64,000 bases of DNA from Ornithinibacillus salinisoli (GTDB lineage: Bacteria; Bacillota; Bacilli; Bacillales; Amphibacillaceae), in the NCBI RefSeq assembly GCF_042682545.1, contig NZ_JBHUHQ010000002.1; one strand, 5' to 3'. Numbering within the stretch: the stretch's first letter is position 1; every line of letters starts with the position of its first letter. The translations under genes were made by a program, and so were the position numbers. Under the pieces are notes generated by a model. It saw only the letters and a program-made list of their open reading frames with translations, was not told where the DNA came from and did not search any database. Of this stretch, positions 60,912 to 64,000 are shown one piece after another.

Positions 60912-60948
60912 AAAGAAACACAAGTCGCCAGGACTTGTGTTTCTTTAT
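60912..60948 (+). terminator. Terminator of the LRR-TraB gene
   Basis: Perfect 15-bp stem AAAGAAACACAAGTC / GACTTGTGTTTCTTT (60912-60946), followed by ATTTAT. Confidence 0.9.
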
Positions 60949-60980
60949 TTATATTACCATTATATATGAGGAATCAAGTC

Positions 60981-62591
60981 TTATCCTTCATCCAAGTCCT
61001 CATATTGATCTCGTAATGATCGTTTCAACACTTTTCCACTAGGATTCTTTGGCAGAGAATCAGTAAAATCAACATATTTTGGTACCTTAAATTTTGATAA
61101 TTTTCCCTTACAATGTTCGATGACATCCTCTTTTGTTAGTACTGCTTCTGCTTTCGGAACAATAATCGCCGTAACTGCTTCAATCCAATATTTATCTGGA
61201 ATACTAATAACTGCAACTTCTGATACCCCTCCCATTTGATAAATTGTTTCCTCTACCTCTCGACTCGAAACATTAACACCACCTGTATTTATCATATCTT
61301 TCTTTCGATCGACTATTGTAATATAGCCGTCCTCATCCATGATACCGAGATCACCACTATGGAACCAACCTCCCCGAAATGCTTCGGCAGTCTTTTCTGG
61401 ATCATGTAAGTAACCTTTCATTGCATGTGGGGTACGATGAACAATTTCACCAATTTCTCCACGAGGTACCTCTATATCGTTTTCATCTACTATCTTCGTT
61501 TGCATATTCAGTGTTGGTTTTCCAGCAGAACCAAGTTTACGGAGTTGCTCCTCAGGCTGTAACGCAGTAGCTAATGGAGCTACTTCCGTTTGTCCGTAAA
61601 AATTCCAAAACTTCGCATTAGGTAGCCGTTCGGAAAGTTCTTTTAAAATTTCACGAGGCATAATCGCAGCGCCATAATAACATTTCTCCAATGTCGTTAA
61701 ATTTCGTTTATCAAAATCAGGATGACGAAGTAAAGCAATCCATACTGTTGGTGGACAGAATAACTGGGTTGCGCCCTCCTTTTCTATCGTATCTAAAATA
61801 ATTTCAGCACTTGCCCCTGGTAATATCACCCCACTGGATCCAAGGTAAATACTTGGTCCTAAGAAACAGTGTAGCTGTGCACTATGATACAGAGGCAATG
61901 CATGAATTAAAACATCATTTTCTGCCATATTACCATCAACGATACAGCTCATATACTCACTAATAATACTTTTATGAGACAGCATGACACCTTTTGGACG
62001 TGATTCCGTTCCACTAGTATAAAGGACATGTGCTAAATCATCGTCTGATATATCTGCATCAACAAAAGCTGTTGATTGTCCTTGCCGTGCAATTGCTAAC
62101 ACTGTCCATGCTTCTAAGTCAGAAGATAAAAGGTCTTTTGTAGACACATCCATTACATACCGATGCTTGATTTCTAACCTACCTGCTGATTGAGCAAGAA
62201 CAACAGCATATTCTTCCGATGCAATAAAACCATTCACATCAGCATGCTCTAAAATATATGACACATCTTCTACAGTAAGCATATAATTAATCGGAACCAT
62301 AACTGCTCCAATACGAGCTAATGCAAAGTTTACAATCACAAAATCAAGACTGTTTTTAGACATGACAGTAATCATATCTCCTTTTTTCATACCATCATTT
62401 AAAAAGGCGTTCGCAGTCTGATTAACGAGGTCATCTAATTCAGCATAATTCAAACGCTGTTTACCGTATGCAAGTGCGAACTTGTCTGGTACTCGCTCCC
62501 TTGTCCTTGCAAGTAGATCCCCTAACGTATTTCTTCGTGCACGCTCCAACATCTTGTTAAGACCATCAAGTACATTTGTATCTGTGTTCAT
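60981..62591 (-). CDS. AMP-forming acyl-CoA synthetase
   Basis: ANL-superfamily ligase of 536 residues that activates a carboxylic acid (probably a fatty acid) to its CoA ester through an acyl-AMP. Visible: P-loop YTSGTESRPKGVM near 196-208, A5 motif NFYGQTEVAPL near 335, A7 GWFHSGDLGIMDEDG near 422, A8 GGVNVSSREVE near 448 and the catalytic Lys in NPSGKVLKRSL near 520. Chain-length preference unknown. Monocistronic; its start ATG 62591 lies after GGAGTGGAG. Confidence 0.9.
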   Translation of the reverse strand: MNTDTNVLDGLNKMLERARRNTLGDLLARTRERVPDKFALAYGKQRLNYAELDDLVNQTANAFLNDGMKKGDMITVMSKNSLDFVIVNFALARIGAVMVPINYMLTVEDVSYILEHADVNGFIASEEYAVVLAQSAGRLEIKHRYVMDVSTKDLLSSDLEAWTVLAIARQGQSTAFVDADISDDDLAHVLYTSGTESRPKGVMLSHKSIISEYMSCIVDGNMAENDVLIHALPLYHSAQLHCFLGPSIYLGSSGVILPGASAEIILDTIEKEGATQLFCPPTVWIALLRHPDFDKRNLTTLEKCYYGAAIMPREILKELSERLPNAKFWNFYGQTEVAPLATALQPEEQLRKLGSAGKPTLNMQTKIVDENDIEVPRGEIGEIVHRTPHAMKGYLHDPEKTAEAFRGGWFHSGDLGIMDEDGYITIVDRKKDMINTGGVNVSSREVEETIYQMGGVSEVAVISIPDKYWIEAVTAIIVPKAEAVLTKEDVIEHCKGKLSKFKVPKYVDFTDSLPKNPSGKVLKRSLRDQYEDLDEG

Positions 62592-62791
62592 GAATTATCT
62601 CCACTCCTCAAAAGTATTTTGATGCCTGCTAACAAATGTAAAATTCTATCTTTTATTATAATTCGGAAAATTTATAGTGACAAGTAAATTTGTTCTTATA
62701 TTGTTACAACAGCCTATTTCCCATTGGTCAAGTACCTAAATATTGTCAATTGAATATAGTGAAAATGACTATTTAATTAGGAGGATTACAA

Positions 62792-63295
62792 TTGGATACA
62801 ACAGAAAGCAGACAGCCTAGGCATTTAGCATGGCATGAAACATTAGAAATTCATGAATTAGTAGCATTTCAATCAGTTGGTTTAATGAAATTAAAGAATT
62901 CAGTCGATGAAATTAGTGATGGAAAACTTCGTGGATTATATGTTCAAAGCATTAAAGATTTAGAAAATAATATTAAAGATCTATTGAAATTTTATTCTTT
63001 AGCACCAAGAGATGAAATGAATGCAGAAGAAATGCGATTAGACAAAGGGTTCTACGCTGGAGATCTCTTAGCTTTAACAAAGACTGCTGTACGTAACTAC
63101 GCTATTGCTATTACAGAGACCGCAACCCCTCAGGTTCGAGATACATTATCGAACCACCTTCAAAAAGCAATAAAAAGCCATGCAAATGTGTTTAACTATA
63201 TGTATCAAAATGGACTTTACCCTTCCTATAACATGCAAAAATTGCTGGAAAATGATATGAACTTAGCAAATAAAGCACTACGAATGAAATATTAG
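62792..63295 (+). CDS. CotF-family spore coat protein
   Basis: Predicted spore coat or cortex-associated protein of 167 residues with two ferritin-like helical segments, as in the CotF/YhcQ family: N-terminal LAWHETLEIHELVAFQSVGL, a central FYAGDLLALTKTAVRNYA, and C-terminal NVFNYMYQNGLYPSYN. TTG start after TTAGGAGGAT. Probably expressed in the mother cell; a sigma-K promoter was not identified. Single gene. Confidence 0.83.
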   Translation: MDTTESRQPRHLAWHETLEIHELVAFQSVGLMKLKNSVDEISDGKLRGLYVQSIKDLENNIKDLLKFYSLAPRDEMNAEEMRLDKGFYAGDLLALTKTAVRNYAIAITETATPQVRDTLSNHLQKAIKSHANVFNYMYQNGLYPSYNMQKLLENDMNLANKALRMKY

Positions 63296-63302
63296 TTAAA
63301 TT

Positions 63303-63338
63303 AAAAGACACACACCATACTGGTTGTGTGTCTTTTTC
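63303..63338. terminator. Bidirectional terminator between cotF-like gene and yteJ
   Basis: AAAAGACACACA / TGTGTGTCTTTTT (63303-63337), a 12-bp stem between convergent genes with T-runs on both strands. Confidence 0.87.
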
Positions 63339-63350
63339 GGTATCAAATAC

Positions 63351-63818
63351 TTATTCATCAAATACGACTCTTGTATTTCCAATCATATCATGTATTCCTT
63401 GCTTTTCCCTTGTAAAGCCAACAACAATGTATAGTAGGAAAAGAAAACCAAATACACGATGGAGGAACCTTCCAATTAGTTCTCTAAAGATTAAATCACT
63501 CCACCGCAATGGCTGATTATCGTCCCGAACAACTTTAATTCCAAGTATCATTTTTCCTAATGTTTGACCAAATATTCTAGTCATGATTAGGAAATAGACA
63601 TAGAAGATGATGGATCCGAGAATCCCCGTTAACGTCCAAAATCCAATATCAATCACCGCACCATCATTGATAAACTTAAATGGAATTAACAGGATACCGT
63701 TAATGCTAAAGACTACGATCAAATCAATTAAATAGGCCCAGAACCGCATCCAGAATCCAGCATATCTCCTTGGAGATGTGGGATCTTCTGTCGCATAGGC
63801 AACTATATTTTCACTCAT
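63351..63818 (-). CDS. yteJ: RDD-family membrane protein
   Basis: Membrane protein of 155 residues with the RDD family's charged signature: RRYAGFWMRFWAYLIDLIV near 17-35, and later MIGNTRVVF near the end. Three or four hydrophobic segments. In B. subtilis yteJ lies immediately downstream of sppA; the same order is visible here (12 bases after the sppA stop), so the two are co-transcribed. Suggested roles for RDD proteins include ion transport, not established for this member. Confidence 0.87.
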   Translation of the reverse strand: MSENIVAYATEDPTSPRRYAGFWMRFWAYLIDLIVVFSINGILLIPFKFINDGAVIDIGFWTLTGILGSIIFYVYFLIMTRIFGQTLGKMILGIKVVRDDNQPLRWSDLIFRELIGRFLHRVFGFLFLLYIVVGFTREKQGIHDMIGNTRVVFDE

Positions 63819-63830
63819 GACGGCACCCCC

Positions 63831-64000
63831 TTAATTCGAATATAAGTACATCGCACGTGGTGCATTTGATTCACGTATGACATCCATCATGCTTAATAAT
63901 TTCTTCTCATCACCAAATAAATTTTGTGTAGACATACCTAAGAACTGCTCAAAACCAAGAGCATTATTGTATTTCACAACCTGTACATCATCCCAATCAT
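63831..64000 (-). CDS. sppA: Signal peptide peptidase SppA, C-terminal part
   Basis: Last 55 residues of a gene that runs off the right edge on the minus strand. The sequence GFEQFLGMSTQNLFG and the ending PRAMYLYS match the C-terminus of the SppA/YteI protease as I remember it. SppA cleaves remnant signal peptides in the membrane. The assignment is strengthened by yteJ directly downstream. Catalytic residues lie outside the window. Confidence 0.82.
   Translation of the reverse strand, partial: DWDDVQVVKYNNALGFEQFLGMSTQNLFGDEKKLLSMMDVIRESNAPRAMYLYSN

Overview
The window reads as chromosome of an A+T-rich, endospore-forming Bacillaceae, most like the halotolerant Oceanobacillus/Virgibacillus group. 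Evidence: a GerA/B/C germinant receptor operon, the spore genes sspL and csgA, a CotF-type coat protein, an OpuA-type glycine-betaine importer, GGAGG ribosome sites with many TTG/GTG starts, and several neighbourhoods known from Bacillus subtilis (odhA-odhB, queG-yhbB-trmL, sppA-yteJ, a MarR+MMPL pair like ydgG-ydgH, and an lnrJK-lnrLMN-like set). The genus is an inference from gene content and style. No prophage, plasmid, transposase or CRISPR array is visible.

Layout. 1-5.2 kb: beta-carbonic anhydrase, a repeat-rich gap, and the germination operon. 5.2-8.4 kb: opuAC-AB-AA on the minus strand with a hairpin after opuAC. 8.8-12.5 kb: a MarR regulator with a repeated operator-like site, followed by a large MMPL exporter. 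12.6-22.4 kb: stand-alone MurG, MATE exporter, NupC, PbuG-type purine permease, and odhAB. 22.7-23.7 kb: a 35-residue membrane peptide and GC-rich dispersed repeats. 23.7-29.2 kb: trmL, an amidase, a small DUF5316-like gene with an apparent ATT start, ogt, queG, an ABC-class ATPase and tRNA-Gly(UCC) with a duplicated 5' flank. 29.6-36.4 kb: D-amino acid aminotransferase, lipoprotein, a membrane gene cut by an in-frame stop, P-loop kinase-like protein, S9 peptidase, a 21-bp tandem array, alpha/beta hydrolase and DinB protein. 36.5-44.0 kb: a sensor kinase, regulator, CtaG-like protein, ABC ATPase and two ABC-2 permeases, then an M20 amidohydrolase.

44.3-44.7 kb is the most interesting stretch. 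It has the layout of a type I toxin-antitoxin locus: a 28-residue hydrophobic peptide behind a leader hairpin that buries its ribosome site and start, and a convergent antisense RNA with its own promoter and a terminator whose G.U pairs fit only the minus-strand transcript.

44.7-64 kb: deoxyinosine glycosylase, lipoproteins, a frameshifted small gene, Nudix, a Clp_N-GNAT fusion, monoacylglycerol lipase, Maf, three transporters (one with an ArsR-type regulator), a second alpha/beta hydrolase, a VOC protein, csgA and sspL, an LRR-TraB fusion lipoprotein, an acyl-CoA ligase, a CotF-like protein, yteJ, and the 3' end of sppA. The main themes are sporulation/germination, osmoprotection, purine/nucleoside uptake, central carbon metabolism and small-molecule export. 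Many start sites were moved from the longest open frame to a downstream codon with a better ribosome-binding site.
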